Counted from the stretch's first letter, positions 48,234 through 60,067 are shown. The stretch is DNA of 64,000 nt from Apophysomyces variabilis (GCA_002749535.1 MZZL01000390.1:730253-794252), one strand, 5' to 3'. Numbers and translations are program-made. The notes: generated by a model from the letters alone, not told the origin.

Positions 48234-48863
48234 GAAGGTATCTCACGAGCAGAAATGAAGAATAGAATAGTAGTATTTGGTTGTACTGATAGAAAGAAAA
48301 AGAAAAAGGTTCAAGGAAACGGGTGTTCAAGTGTAAGGCGGTGGACGAGCAAATAGCAGCTACCAGCATATGTCCCAGGCACACTGCGAGAATAATTATT
48401 CTAGTCTGCCTGTACGGTAGATAGTTTTATTTTTAAGGCGGCGCTTGATTGTCATTGAAGCCACGCCTAAGCGCTCTAGTAAAAGAAAAAGGACTTTTAT
48501 GTCCACACGGGGGCAGACGGCTGATCAGACCGAAATGGGGGAAATAAAAGACTTTTAGTTGTGCGTGAAGCATTCTATGTGCGTGTGCTTTTTTTTGGTG
48601 TGTGTGCGTGCGCGTGTGCGGTGTGTGTCAGCGAGTGTAACTTAACAAATCAATCAGGTTCCAGGCCCTCATGGTTACTCCTCCCCCCAAAGACCAAACG
48701 AAAAGGATCGGGCCCTAATCATCATGCCGACGGACATTCCTCTGTCTCTCTCTTTGTCTCTCATCTGTGTCTCTCTTTCTCTCTCTCTATATATATAACC
48801 CTCTAGTCTTTTTTTCTCCATTTTCCCAATTCTTCGCTTTCTCTTCTACTTCTCTCTCTCATC
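48234..48863. promoter_or_regulatory. divergent region with GT and CT repeats, TATA box
   Basis: Between the minus-strand kinesin and a plus-strand small ORF. A GT/GC alternating tract covers about 48582-48632 and a CT-rich tract about 48739-48787. A TATATATATAA box at 48788-48798 lies about 65 bases before the ATG at 48864. Confidence 0.6.
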
Positions 48864-49148
48864 ATGGCCATCGAAAATACCAATTGTCGCCGTAACTCGT
48901 TCTCTTCCTTTGTTAAACAATTATTATTACTCGTCTCACCATCCAATTCGGTTGACCGTGACCATGACCACCATACTACGATGAACGATACGGTTCCAAA
49001 ATCAAATAGTCCATTTGAAGACCTCTATTTCTCTTTTCCTGCATTCGAAGAATTCGAGACAGAGTCCAATTGTTCCGGCACTTGCAGTCAACATCATCAA
49101 CGAGAAACATCCAATTTCTTGGTCGAATCCAGGCGTATTATGTGTTGA
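48864..49148 (+). CDS. small hypothetical protein
   Basis: An ATG-led 94-residue frame starting MAIENTNCRRNSFSSFVKQL, with an acidic, Phe- and Glu-rich centre (SPFEDLYFSFPAFEEFE) and a Cys/His/Gln segment near the end. There is no signal peptide or transmembrane helix and no family I recognise. A strong TATA box and a CT-rich leader directly upstream, in the same arrangement as the OPT gene, support transcription. It could be a short regulatory or stress peptide; no function is claimed. Confidence 0.5.
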   Translation: MAIENTNCRRNSFSSFVKQLLLLVSPSNSVDRDHDHHTTMNDTVPKSNSPFEDLYFSFPAFEEFETESNCSGTCSQHHQRETSNFLVESRRIMC

Positions 49149-51780
49149 TATGTACACACAGCGCCTCTATCTTTTACTACTTCTTCTTCCATACCTTTAA
49201 TATCTCATAATTACAATTCTTGTCCACTTCAATTTTCTTTTTTCTTTTTTGTTTCTCTCCTACTGACCCCGAGGGCCAGTTCTTGAAGGTATATTCCATA
49301 CCTTACTGTATGATACATGCGTTTTCCCTTTTTTTTCCCTCTTAATCCATCCAACCAGACACGATTACCTTTTGCTCCCCCTTTTCCTGTCTAGTTATCT
49401 TGTATATGATCAAATCTATCCGTTCTATTTCTTACAAACTAAATTCACAAACTCAAAAAAAGCCGAATTAAATATTCTGTAATCAAAATACAGAAACTTT
49501 CAAAAAGTGATGATAATGACGATAATAATATCATTTGGTTGACAGAAGGATAATTAGGATGACTATTTTCATCAGCCACGAGGTTGTCGATGAGAGAATG
49601 CACTTTGAAAAAAAATTGCTTTCAGTAGCCGATTCAATTATAACATGCGCCATGTCAGGCGCGATTGGCTGGAGCTACACGCCGACCCCTCCCTCTGCCT
49701 CTCTCTGGTCTTTCTCTCTCACTCACGCTATCCCCTGTCATCATCCTTTAACCGCTTCTCAAATCATACTCCCCATATGCCTTATCTCCTTTGGTAATTG
49801 CGCTGTTTTTCTTGGCAAATATGCCTCTTTATTTGCATAAGGTGTCGGTGTTGGATTTAGAGATACAGCTTCTCGAACTGAAACCCTCCCTTTACCTTCC
49901 CCCCCTCCTTCGTCTCACTCTCTCATTCGTCTCTCTATCTGTACTTTATGCTACTTAGCAGATATAAAAAGTAAAAAGTGGTCAGCCGGAAAGAGAAATA
50001 AAAAGAATAAATTGATTGGAGACAGAGATCGCCAACCGTAAACAACAGGTCGGCTGACAATTAAGTTCATACACTACAGTCAGCATGCCACGAGCAGATC
50101 TGACTTGGCAACCAAAAGAAAAAAAAACTGATTTGATTACGCACATTTCGCAGCAACCCAAATTTTTTTGCTACCGAAGCGTGACAAAGCTCTCGTTAAA
50201 GTGGAAATGCACGCTGTTACCTCTCGTACGACCCTGGCCATGCGCAAATCCCTACCAGTCAATTGGGTGCAAAAGAATAGTTTTCCTCCTCTCGCTTAAT
50301 GATGCTTCAGCATTCAAAAGTTCTGAATGCACCCGTTGACCATCCTTCATGTGGAATTCATATGTATGGGGAATTAATGCAAGAAAAATTTAGTCAACGT
50401 GTATACGATCGCTTTTTTACTTAAAATATTTTAAAACTCATATCCAATCAGATAATTGATCTTGCTTCATTATCGGCACTTGATTCAAGTGTAAAAGCCG
50501 ATGCAACTCTTTCGTCAAGAAGCATGGCTGCACGTCGTCATAATCAATCTAAAATATCAAAACAACGTCCGCCTTGCCAATTGAAACCCTAAACGATCTT
50601 ATTACTATTATACTTAATTGGTGCATAGTAGAAGAGGGGTTGCCAGACTCGGATGAATGAACTTTCCTCGACCTTGCCAGAATGATGATAGCAGCCTATC
50701 CATCCTTTTCCGTCCTTCCAGTTCCTTCTCCTTTTCTTTTATACACTTCAATCTGTATGTATAATTAGCTGAATCTGTTGCTTATACATCGGTTTCTGCA
50801 GAGCCGGCTCCTAATGAATTATAAACTTCACATGAAAGAAAGCGCTCTTTGTTTGTTTGCATCTGTTTTTCGTTTATTTTATTTTTATATGACCTTTTCT
50901 TATTCGTACGTCGCTTCGTTTCTTTTGTCTCAGCTTTCAGCGCAGCTTTGCTTAGCAGGGCTGATGCTGTTCATTTTTTATCAAGAAGCTACTCATGGCT
51001 GTCTGTTATAAAGTTACCGTTTTTCTAGCCGTTGCTATAGAAAAATGGTACATGCATGTTACTTCTTTTGCCATGGTAAGTAATAAAAATTTTTTATTTT
51101 TGTGACAAAAGCTATTTCCATGGTGAAGCTGAACGTGGCTAAGATGTATCCTTAAGTAAGCACACAGGGTCAGTGCGGTACCTGCGTCGGGTGAGCGCTT
51201 TTCCAAAAACAAGTGCAAGTCATGGCTCGCTTGTTCGCAAGACGAAACCCCCAATGTCGGTCATTTGATCGTAAAAACAGACCATGTTCTTTCCATAAAA
51301 GACGGGCATTGTGATACCCTAGTGTGTCTAATCTGATTGGGAAATGGAATTTAAAATATAGTCTGTTGTGCCCAATCCCTGTTCAAAAGCCTAGTTTGCT
51401 AGCGTGATCCAAAAAACGAGTTTCGGGCTGCCTTTCAATACCGTTTACTATTCGTATTGATTGGTCCGAAGAGATCCCACCGTGGGGAAATACAGATAGA
51501 CGATCCAATAAGGGTCAATGGAGATATTAAATCGTACGCATGCTTTACTGAAGATAAGGTTGACTTGTAAATAATAGGTTTCATTGACAGCCGTTTTTTT
51601 TAAAAAAAACGTTTTCGGAGATGAATCGATAGGATTTGGGAAAACGTAAAAAAAAAGACCACCTGTACTCGCGTGGCTTCCTTATTTACCCTTTTTTTTT
51701 TGTTGTTTCCTTTCACTTATACGCGCATAGACACCTATCCCTTTCCCTTCGCTTCCTCTAATTTTGTAAATACAAAACTC
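49149..51780. other. 2.6 kb intergenic, no confident gene
   Basis: Open frames at 49535-49840, 50085-50339 and 50778-51011 (+) and 51006-51254 (-) have no motif, splice partner or promoter context. The right end carries T runs and the CT/TA tract of the next promoter. Confidence 0.45.
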
Positions 51781-51806
51781 TCTCTCTCTCTCTATATATA
51801 TATACA
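51781..51806 (+). promoter_or_regulatory. CT repeat and TATATA tract before the ThrE-like gene
   Basis: A CT dinucleotide tract runs into TATATATATATAC. It ends only about 20 bases before the ATG at 51825, closer than the TATA boxes of other genes here. The transcript may therefore have a very short leader, or the tract is not the working TATA box. Confidence 0.5.
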
Positions 51807-51824
51807 TATCCCACAAGATTAAAT

Positions 51825-54011
51825 ATGGAAGGCAACCGTTTCCATGATCCTGGAACACCTCCACCTATCGAATTGGACTTGAGACCACGGATATTCGAAC
51901 CAACGCATTCGGAAGGAACGTCCTCTTTATCAGATGAAACAGTACAGGCTGCAGCCACATCGAATGCCAATGGTAATCATAACGATAAGGACAATGAATC
52001 TTCGGAAACAGCAGAACAACAAGAAATAGCTCAACCAGCACCAGAATATACGGACCGAGCCCTTGACCTCGTCAATACCATCACTCGACATGAACAACGA
52101 CGGAAACCAAGTAAAGCTGGCGTCCTTGCCAATTTGTTAAAACTCGACTTATTTGATAATCAACCGCGAATTGACAATCAACGTTTACCACATCATACCC
52201 GACCAGAATTACCCCGTTTACGCTCGGTCATGTCGAACCGGGCCTTGCTTCAATCGATGGGAACTTATCCTCCCGTTTGGACCTATTCACCACGGTCTGA
52301 AGACGAATACAACAGGGCCGAATTGGGTGCTGCCAGGGATGACATCGCCCTGGCCGCTCGACGGTTGCAAATCACAGCAGAAATAGCAGATATATTGGAA
52401 AGACAAGACTTTGTGATCAAGCTTGGTAAAATGTTGGTACGCACTGGCGCACCATCGCATCGTATCGTAAGTATTCCGTTTCTTATTTCTGCCCGTTCAC
52501 ACTGGCTGATAATTTTTTCTTTTTTGGTTTTTTTTTGCCTCTGCTAAGGAAGCAGCCATGACCAGAACATCAAAACGATTGGAAGTCGATGGAAGTTACG
52601 TTGTTCTTCCGGGATTAATTATGGTATCCTTCGGCGACGTGGAAACACATACGTCCGAAACTCATTTAATCAAATGCTCACGCGCGCTGGACATGGGCAA
52701 ATTGGAAGCAGTAAACGATATTGCCCACCAAGTAACAAGAGGAGAAATGAACATCAAAGAAGCAACAACCTTACTCGACAATATTAAGAACTCGCCTCCT
52801 ACATGGAACCTATGGTATGTTCTGCTGGCATACATGGGATCTTCAGGCTTTATCGCCCCTTTGTTTTTCAATGGATCCTGGACAGATTGCTGGATAAGCG
52901 CCTTATTTGGTCTTTTCGGTAAAGAGCAACGAAGAATTTTAAATTAGACAGCGTGCGAAAAACGAACAGTAATCTTATTTTTGTTACAGTTGGCATATTG
53001 ACATTTATATCCGAAAAGATTCCTATGTTTGGTAACGTTTTCGAGATGATCGTGAGCGTGGTTGTCTCTATTATTGCCCTTGCTCTTCATCGCTATGTCT
53101 GTTTTTCGGCCGTCAGTCTAGCAGCGGTAAGTGTTCTTTAGCCTAGATCATGATCTTTATAGAAAATGGACATTTCTAAGCCCAAAAAAAATTACGTGAT
53201 GCTTAGGTGGTTATTGCTCTTCCGGGTTATTCCTTAACCAGTGCCGTCATGGAACTATCTGCCAAAAGTATTGGTAGTGGTGCCATTCATCTTGTGCATG
53301 CCATCATGTACGTGTTGTTTCTTGGCTTTGGACTAGGCTATGGCAGTTCGGTCTGGCGGTTGACACACCCTGGAGAAAATATCGAATTCGCGGCCGTCTG
53401 TTCAGACCCGATTTCACCCTACTGGTTCTTTTTGTTACTCCCCTTAGCTTGTTTTTGTATCGCTATTGTCTTTGGCGCACCTGTGACACAATGGATACCT
53501 ATGACTGCGAATGCCGCTGTCGGATTTGTCGTTTATTATTTCTTCTCGAAAGTAACTGGTTCCGACTCCGTGGTGACACCGAGCGTGGGAGCGTTTGCCT
53601 TGGGATTGGCAGGAAACCTTTACGGACGACTAACAAAACGTATCGCTTTTGTACCATTAATTGGCGGTATCATTATCCTGGTGCCAGGAAGGTGAGTTAT
53701 GCGTTTGTCTAATGTTGTATTTCATGGATCTCACCGATAAACTCTTCTACAGTATAGGTAAAGATAAGAAGGAAAAAAAAAGGGCGCGATGCAGAACGCG
53801 GTTGATGAGGCTTGGTCTCACTCATTTTCTTCCTATGTTTCTAGGTGTTAGAGGTGCTGTTCAACTGTTTGATGGGTCCAATAATGCGAATGGTGGTCAA
53901 TTTGCGATTCAAATCATTGGTATCTCGCTTTCTATTACTATGGGCTTATTTTTATCGAACCTGGTCGTCTATCCTATGGGAAAGAAACGGTCAGTGTTTC
54001 TGGGATTCTAA
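51825..54011 (+). CDS. ThrE / Prm10-like membrane transporter
   Basis: Exons 51825-52466, 52549-52918, 52990-53126, 53207-53691, 53753-53757 and 53845-54011 encode 601 residues. The ThrE family (DUF1212) includes the bacterial threonine/serine exporter and yeast Prm10. A hydrophilic N-terminus of about 190 residues leads into the conserved soluble part (KLGKMLVRTGAPSHRI, then SYVVLPGLIMVSFGD) and then some ten membrane helices. The repeat-half mark is PGYSLTSAVMELSAKSIGSG in the first half and LVPGSIGVRGAVQLF in the second. The latter requires a 5-nt exon, TATAG, at 53753-53757, flanked by good splice sites. Without it the frame ends at once. The substrate is unknown, and an amino acid is likely from the family. 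Confidence 0.88.
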
Positions 54012-54542
54012 ACTTTCTCTTGTTTTTCATTATACCCTTATCTTGATTCATAACAAAACACAACCATTCTATTCATTTCGCCCTCCCTTTTTTCATGTCG
54101 TTTTCCTGAAATTTTTGCATATACTTTTTTGTTATTATTTTGGGCTAATCGTGTGTTATATTATATTACTACAACATACCCAGTTTAAAGAAACAAAATG
54201 ATTCTGATATATTTTGTTTTTGTTTATCCTTGCTCGGTACGGACATACAAATGTATTCATTGATTGCATTTAAGGTTTTTCTTTCTCTTTCCTTAAAAGA
54301 ATAAATGGTATTGAAAGCTTATTTGGTGTGTTATGCATAGTAAGAATTAAAGAAATTGGAGCTTCTTAGAAAGCCTACTTTAGAGGTGGTAAGCATTAAA
54401 CCGCAGCAAGCAACAAAAATGTACCAAGTATGCATAGACTGAGAATAACAAGATTCCGTTTCGTCAGCTGTCGCATGCATTTTCCCCTTTGTGTTTCCCT
54501 TCTCTTTCTCCCCTTCTTCTCCTCATTTCTTCTTGTTTCGCT
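54012..54542. other. intergenic between convergent genes
   Basis: AT-rich 3' flanks of the ThrE-like and Apd1-like genes, with T-rich runs. No gene seen. Confidence 0.5.
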
Positions 54543-55471
54543 CTACCACGTTGATTTATTCGCAGAGTCTTCAAAACTATGTTCCATTGATCCGCGATAC
54601 AGTTCCTTAATCACATTTCCTTTTAACACAGTTTCTTCTACAATAGGAGCACAATGACACGGGTTGACACGACCGTACCAAATTCCACGTTTGCCTTGAT
54701 GTGTGTAACAGATCACGTTGCCTGCAAATTTATGACCTGTGAAGGATTTTTGCAAAGAAAAGGTATGATTAAGTAATTTTTCCTAAGGGGTTATTCGCAC
54801 TTACCGCCAATATGGCTGACCATTAGTACGGCTGTGCCTCCTTCTCCTTCATCAATCTCTTTGTCGCGCAACACATGATCGAATTCTCGGGCCAGCAGGG
54901 GCGCCGTGATGCCACATCGCTTATCACGTCGTTTATGTGAGCAGATCAGCAACAGGGAATCGTAGGGGTTCTTATGCACACACATGTCTTCTTCCACCTC
55001 TCCATACGTTTCCTGTTGTTTGGACTGTGCCACAAACAGATGGTAAAATCGGTGTGCGTTTCTCGGTGTGACGTTGGACACGATGATGTTGTCTGGCAGC
55101 ACAATGATATCATGGCCTCCTTCCACAGTGGAATAAGTGGAGACCATGGATGTGTTCGTAATGAGATTATTCCATTTAGTTGGCGAGTTCGCTTCGGCTT
55201 CACAGATGGCCGCTGCCACGGTGCCTTCGTCCTTCTCGATCTTCTTCGGCCAGTCTGCCTGACCCGTGCTGATGAGGATATGACGCCGGTAAGTTTTGAC
55301 TGAACCCAAAAGAGGTAGGAGCGTATCAATATGGAGCGAAGATGGATATTGTCGATGTTCGGTGCATGGATCTGCGCACGAGAAGCAGTCCTCGACCAAC
55401 GAATCGGCTGGCGGATAACTTGTGCCGGAGGACATCCAAGCGCCGAAACTTTTTCGCAGAAAGGCTGTCAT
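54543..55471 (-). CDS. APD1: Apd1/sucrase-ferredoxin-like [2Fe-2S] protein
   Basis: Exons 55471-54805 and 54736-54543 encode 286 residues. The N-terminal half has the DCFSCADPCTEH cysteine cluster and a thioredoxin-like ferredoxin fold (RHILISTGQADWPKKIE, HDIIVLPDNIIVSNV). The C-terminal half has CSHKRRDKRCG and HIGGHKFAGNV, giving Cys177 and Cys186 nine apart and His220 and His224 four apart. These match the C-x8-C and H-x3-H ligand spacing known for the Cys2His2 [2Fe-2S] cluster of yeast Apd1, a cytosolic protein needed for tolerance to redox-cycling and metal-related compounds. The second His is brought in by the splice at GG-H. The ATG at 55471 was taken over an upstream TTG. Confidence 0.9.
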
Positions 55472-57369
55472 GTCAATGAATAAAACCAAGTGCCAAACAG
55501 AAAAGAAAGAAAAAGAGGATAAGAAAAAAGAGTGAGCGATCAGCTACAAGTCAAATTAAATATAAAGGATTCACTTTGTAGCAGACATGGACGCGGTGAT
55601 TCGGCTCGGCCGAACATCCGCGCATATTCCCCTCACTACACCTATATAACTGACCTGCAACACGCTTCCATCAGAGAGTGTCTTGGAACATCGGCTGTTC
55701 TTTTAGAGCATTAAATAAGGTTCTCAAAGGAACTTTTTAGTCTCTTTCTCGAAAAAACCTAGACTCAGCCTGTCGATCCATGTCAATTGCGGATCTGCTT
55801 CGTCGTTGTGCCTCCTCTCCTTCACTCTTAAGCAAAAAATAAATGTCTATAAGGTGAATAATAGCAGTATTTGAAATACAAATCGGATACTTATTTCTCA
55901 ACAAAGTAACATTAATCATTTTATTACTGTATACAAATTATATTGTTTAATTTTATGTATAATCTCTACTTTTTAATGATAACGTAATAAATCAATGAAG
56001 TCTAGGCCTACTAGTTATAAATTCTTTAAATATTTACTACTTGCACTTCGTCAATCCACAACTGATCGTGTGCTTGCGCTATAGGAATTGATTCACCTAT
56101 TAAGCACCAAGTGGATTAACGATGTTTTGAATTTCAACACCCGCCACCTGGTATGACATTCCTTATTGGGCCATGCCAAAACGAGGGATGATGCAATGTG
56201 AATCGATTTGCTATATTTCATTACTTGATCATACTTTGGCATTATGGATAATAGGGCAAGTCCTTATGTCTATACTCAAGACCCAAGATATCAGCCCACT
56301 TGATAAAGCTAAATGATAAATGGTAATGTAGCTTGGGGTTCCCACATATTGCTGTCCATGCCTATCTGTCAGACGACCATATCAAGACGTATCGACCTTT
56401 TGATCGAATGGTTCCCAACAATGTAGTTCTGCTTCTGTATAAATCGAGAAAAATCCTAGGTTCGATACACATGAAATACAGTACGCTATGACGCTCCACG
56501 TATATCATGTGCCATATAGGCATCGATCGATTATCCTATTCAAAAGGGGATACACTTAGTCGTCAAGCCACTCTAGGAAAACGTTTTACCGTTTGTTAGA
56601 GATGCTATTCAGATGTTCAATGACGTATATCTGTGCAGTATAACCACAGAAAAAATAGCCCCTTGGGTGGTCTTTATAATTTACCTATAGCTATTAAACA
56701 TGTATAACTGACATTTTGCAAAGATAGAGATAACTACAAGTATCAGTTGGCATCATACAGAATTTCATGGGATATATACACTATAACTAAGCACGAGAAC
56801 ACTAATTCACGAAGTCATGTTAAAGAGCCAACATCAGATTGCATAACAATGGTAACTTATTGAAAGCATACTTTACATTTTCACAGTATCGACTATATCA
56901 ATTGGGTGATTGTGAGCATGAGCATAAGTATGTTGTGGGCCTGTATGCTTCGCCTGTCCTAACTAAATCAAACAGCAGCTGAGACTTAAACCAAAAAATC
57001 TGGTGTAACAATCAAGATCCGTAATTGCGCACGCTGCTTGTGCAAAACTGCAATAACAGATTTATATGTAAATATATATTGTTGTGTTACTAACTTACAA
57101 AATACGGATTTTATCTCTCTATAAGTATACTGTGTTTTTCCTATTTGTCTGCGTGTTTCTATTTTTTATTTGCGGACTGGGATTCAAGTTTTTGCGGAAT
57201 CCAAAAAACAGTCAGTTGCATGATTGGATGAAAATATTTGCGGTCAGACTACCCTTCTTTGCGTACAGTCGTGTCCATGTTCACTATTTACTGAGATAGT
57301 TTATTTCAAACCACAGCATGACGAGTTTATTTAAAGAACTGGTTCTCTATTTTTTGCATCTAACAAAAA
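55472..57369. other. 1.9 kb AT-rich intergenic, no gene seen
   Basis: Low-complexity AT-rich DNA with only short frames. It lies next to a transposase remnant and may itself be decayed repeat DNA. Confidence 0.45.
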
Positions 57370-57660
57370 AGCTCTTAGAGTGTCTGATTCATCCTTGACA
57401 GTCTGGGCGCTTTACTTTTCGCGCTGCTTGAACAATACGCTCTTGAAGGTTATCGTCAACTCGTAAGGACTCCCTTCTTACCCCAGCCTTCACTTTGGCG
57501 CAAAACTCTTTTATTAGATTAGGAAAGGGAGAGTAGAGAGGAAGATAGAGACATTTGTATCCTCTTTCTTCGACCAACTGCTTAACCTTGACTGGTGTAT
57601 GGATGGGTACATTACCTATGACAAGATACTAAGCGTTCATTCCGTGGCAATTCAATCTTT
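57370..57660 (-). mobile_element. Tc1/mariner-like transposase C-terminal fragment
   Basis: On the minus strand, YLVIGNVPIHTPVKVKQL is followed in the same frame by EERGYKCLYLPLYSP, IKEFCAKVKAGVRR and ARKVKRPDCQG. This is the second catalytic Asp region and C-terminus of a DDE transposase. The expected MDN catalytic motif reads IGN, so the Asp is lost, and PEYNPIE-like residues are also changed. A frameshift or stop lies just upstream. It belongs to a different subfamily from the 31 kb copy, judging by the C-terminal text. Confidence 0.75.
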
Positions 57661-58221
57661 TGTGATTGCTTAATAGACAAAGATAAAATAGAAGAAAAGG
57701 AGAACATAACTACATTAAGGGAAAATAAAAGTGGAATGTAAAGCAATACAATCGAGAAGAACCGGAACTGGGGTACATTGCCCTGACAGCTTCTAATACC
57801 ATAACTGACAGAAACGGATATGATAGCATCAATGACGTACATAAACAAATGAAGAGGGCTTATTTCCTCTACAAATGTTCCATTCTGTTCAAGACCTTCT
57901 ATCAGACTGAATCCATTTTTTACTCTTGGGAGAATTGTTGTCATCCATAAGACATCCATCGACTTCTTATCCATGACTTTGACTTTTGGTTTCAGTAATC
58001 CTGTACTATTTAAAAGCGAAGGGAAAACATCTTTTCAATTCTTTGGCTCTGTCATCCAAAACATCCCCGGTATGTACTTTGCATTGATTATATGTACAGA
58101 ATGACTGATGTCCCTCTTCTGTAACCTTTAGCCTGCATGACCTCTGTCCCGAACCACCTTGGTTGTGTGAGTAAGCTCCCTACACTCCACTAGGTAAGTG
58201 AAAAAGAAATGTTGTCTGTTT
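57661..58221. other. region upstream of a small spliced gene
   Basis: A minus-strand 120-codon frame (57612-57974) overlaps the transposase remnant and is of doubtful meaning. On the plus strand, good splice sites (GTATGT near 58070, TTTAG near 58130, GTAAGTG near 58194) suggest a spliced 5' leader for the gene starting at 58222. Confidence 0.4.
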
Positions 58222-58576
58222 ATGCACAGTGTCATTCATTATCTTCTGCTTCCAAGTCCTCGCCAGGTGTTGCATCGCTTCAAGTCCTCTGCAGTGCGTT
58301 ACATTTATACCGGCCACACATCGAAGCCGTGCCTCTCTCTCGTCGCCCCCACCTTTGGGTAGGATTACTTTTCGGGGCTAAGTAAAAAAAAAAATCAAGC
58401 TATCCTTCCATTTACTAACCATGAACCTTCTTTTACGCTGCTCTAACGAATTTTGTTTCCACGGAAGGGACAAATTCACGTAAGTAAAATATATTTTCCG
58501 CCTAATCCATTTACTAATGACGCATATTTCTATCCCTTTTAGCACAAACTTGATCCTTGCATGGACGCAAAATTGA
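58222..58576 (+). CDS. small spliced protein, unrecognised
   Basis: The first exon, 58222-58358, reads MHSVIHYLLLPSPRQVLHRF then KSSAVRYIYTGHTSKPCLSL and VAPTFG. It joins in phase to a last exon at 58543-58576 (TNLILAWTQN, stop). A 12-nt exon at 58468-58479 (DKFT) with an AAG acceptor and a perfect GTAAGT donor may be included, giving 60 instead of 56 residues. The Arg/His-rich N-terminus without acids fits a mitochondrial presequence. The family is unknown. The last exon and part of the intron are repeated at 59232 onward because of the 836-bp duplication. Confidence 0.5.
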
Positions 58577-59230
58577 TTTAGAGTAGCGTAAAAAATCTGT
58601 TCAATAAACAGTATACGGTTAACCCACTTGCAGAAGGCTATGCTGGATGACCTGTTATCCTTTTGTGGGACGTGGCTTAGCCTGTCCTGTTCTGTGGTGC
58701 CTTGCTTTCAGCTTAGGAAAAAAAAAAAGACGAAAGAGACTGGGGGAACTTTTATATCACGAAATTCAATGCAACGTCTAACACGGGTTTGGAACACTCG
58801 TGTGTTCTCTTTGCCACAGTACACCACTTTTTACAACCGTCCAGCACCATTCTGCTATCACCTTTCATTATACTCCACAAAACATGCCACAGACACTGCC
58901 GAAGTGACGCATGGGCGGGAAGAGCAGCAACAGAAAATACTAACATGGTCAGAGTACGAGGCAATGAAATCAGCTTCCCATCCATTCACGCGAGAAGATT
59001 TCTCGGCGTTGAGGTCGAACCTGTGGAAGACGAAACAATGGGGTACCGAAGAGAAGGTGTCCCAGGTTCTGGAAGACATGCGACATATGGGACACCATTG
59101 GACCATTTTAGAGTTCAATGAGTATTTCATGGTTAAACTCTTTCAGGCACGCTATGACGATATTCTGAACACGTATAATTATGAGTTCAAGCGAGCTAAT
59201 ATCAAAATGAGCAATGGATCATTCAATGTG
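58395..59230. repeat. 836-bp direct repeat, copy 1 (ends at an N)
   Basis: The stretch matches 59232-60067 at a constant offset of 837, and all shared open frames are identical in both. It holds the last exon of the small gene and the first 154 codons of the PPR gene (ATG 58769). It ends abruptly at the single N at 59231. Probably the overlapping end of one contig. Confidence 0.9.
58769..59230 (+). pseudogene. truncated duplicate of the PPR gene 5' end
   Basis: Identical to the first 154 codons of the PPR gene at 59606 and cut off at the N. It is best read as an assembly duplicate and not a second gene. Confidence 0.8.
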
Positions 59231-59231
59231 N
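59231..59231. other. single undetermined base, likely contig joint
   Basis: The only N in the window. It sits exactly between the two copies of the 836-bp repeat, as expected where two overlapping contigs were joined without merging. Confidence 0.85.
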
Positions 59232-60067
59232 TCAAGCTATCCTTCCATTTACTAACCATGAACCTTCTTTTACGCTGCTCTAACGAATTTTGTTTCCACG
59301 GAAGGGACAAATTCACGTAAGTAAAATATATTTTCCGCCTAATCCATTTACTAATGACGCATATTTCTATCCCTTTTAGCACAAACTTGATCCTTGCATG
59401 GACGCAAAATTGATTTAGAGTAGCGTAAAAAATCTGTTCAATAAACAGTATACGGTTAACCCACTTGCAGAAGGCTATGCTGGATGACCTGTTATCCTTT
59501 TGTGGGACGTGGCTTAGCCTGTCCTGTTCTGTGGTGCCTTGCTTTCAGCTTAGGAAAAAAAAAAAGACGAAAGAGACTGGGGGAACTTTTATATCACGAA
59601 ATTCAATGCAACGTCTAACACGGGTTTGGAACACTCGTGTGTTCTCTTTGCCACAGTACACCACTTTTTACAACCGTCCAGCACCATTCTGCTATCACCT
59701 TTCATTATACTCCACAAAACATGCCACAGACACTGCCGAAGTGACGCATGGGCGGGAAGAGCAGCAACAGAAAATACTAACATGGTCAGAGTACGAGGCA
59801 ATGAAATCAGCTTCCCATCCATTCACGCGAGAAGATTTCTCGGCGTTGAGGTCGAACCTGTGGAAGACGAAACAATGGGGTACCGAAGAGAAGGTGTCCC
59901 AGGTTCTGGAAGACATGCGACATATGGGACACCATTGGACCATTTTAGAGTTCAATGAGTATTTCATGGTTAAACTCTTTCAGGCACGCTATGACGATAT
60001 TCTGAACACGTATAATTATGAGTTCAAGCGAGCTAATATCAAAATGAGCAATGGATCATTCAATGTG
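59232..60067. repeat. 836-bp direct repeat, copy 2
   Basis: The second copy begins mid-intron of the small gene (TCAAGCTATCC) and runs on without a break into the rest of the PPR gene, so this copy is the natural context on its right side. Confidence 0.9.

Noticed and set aside
49535..49840. 101-codon plus-strand frame
   Set aside because: Pyrimidine-driven Ser/Pro/Thr run in a flank region with no promoter or homology.
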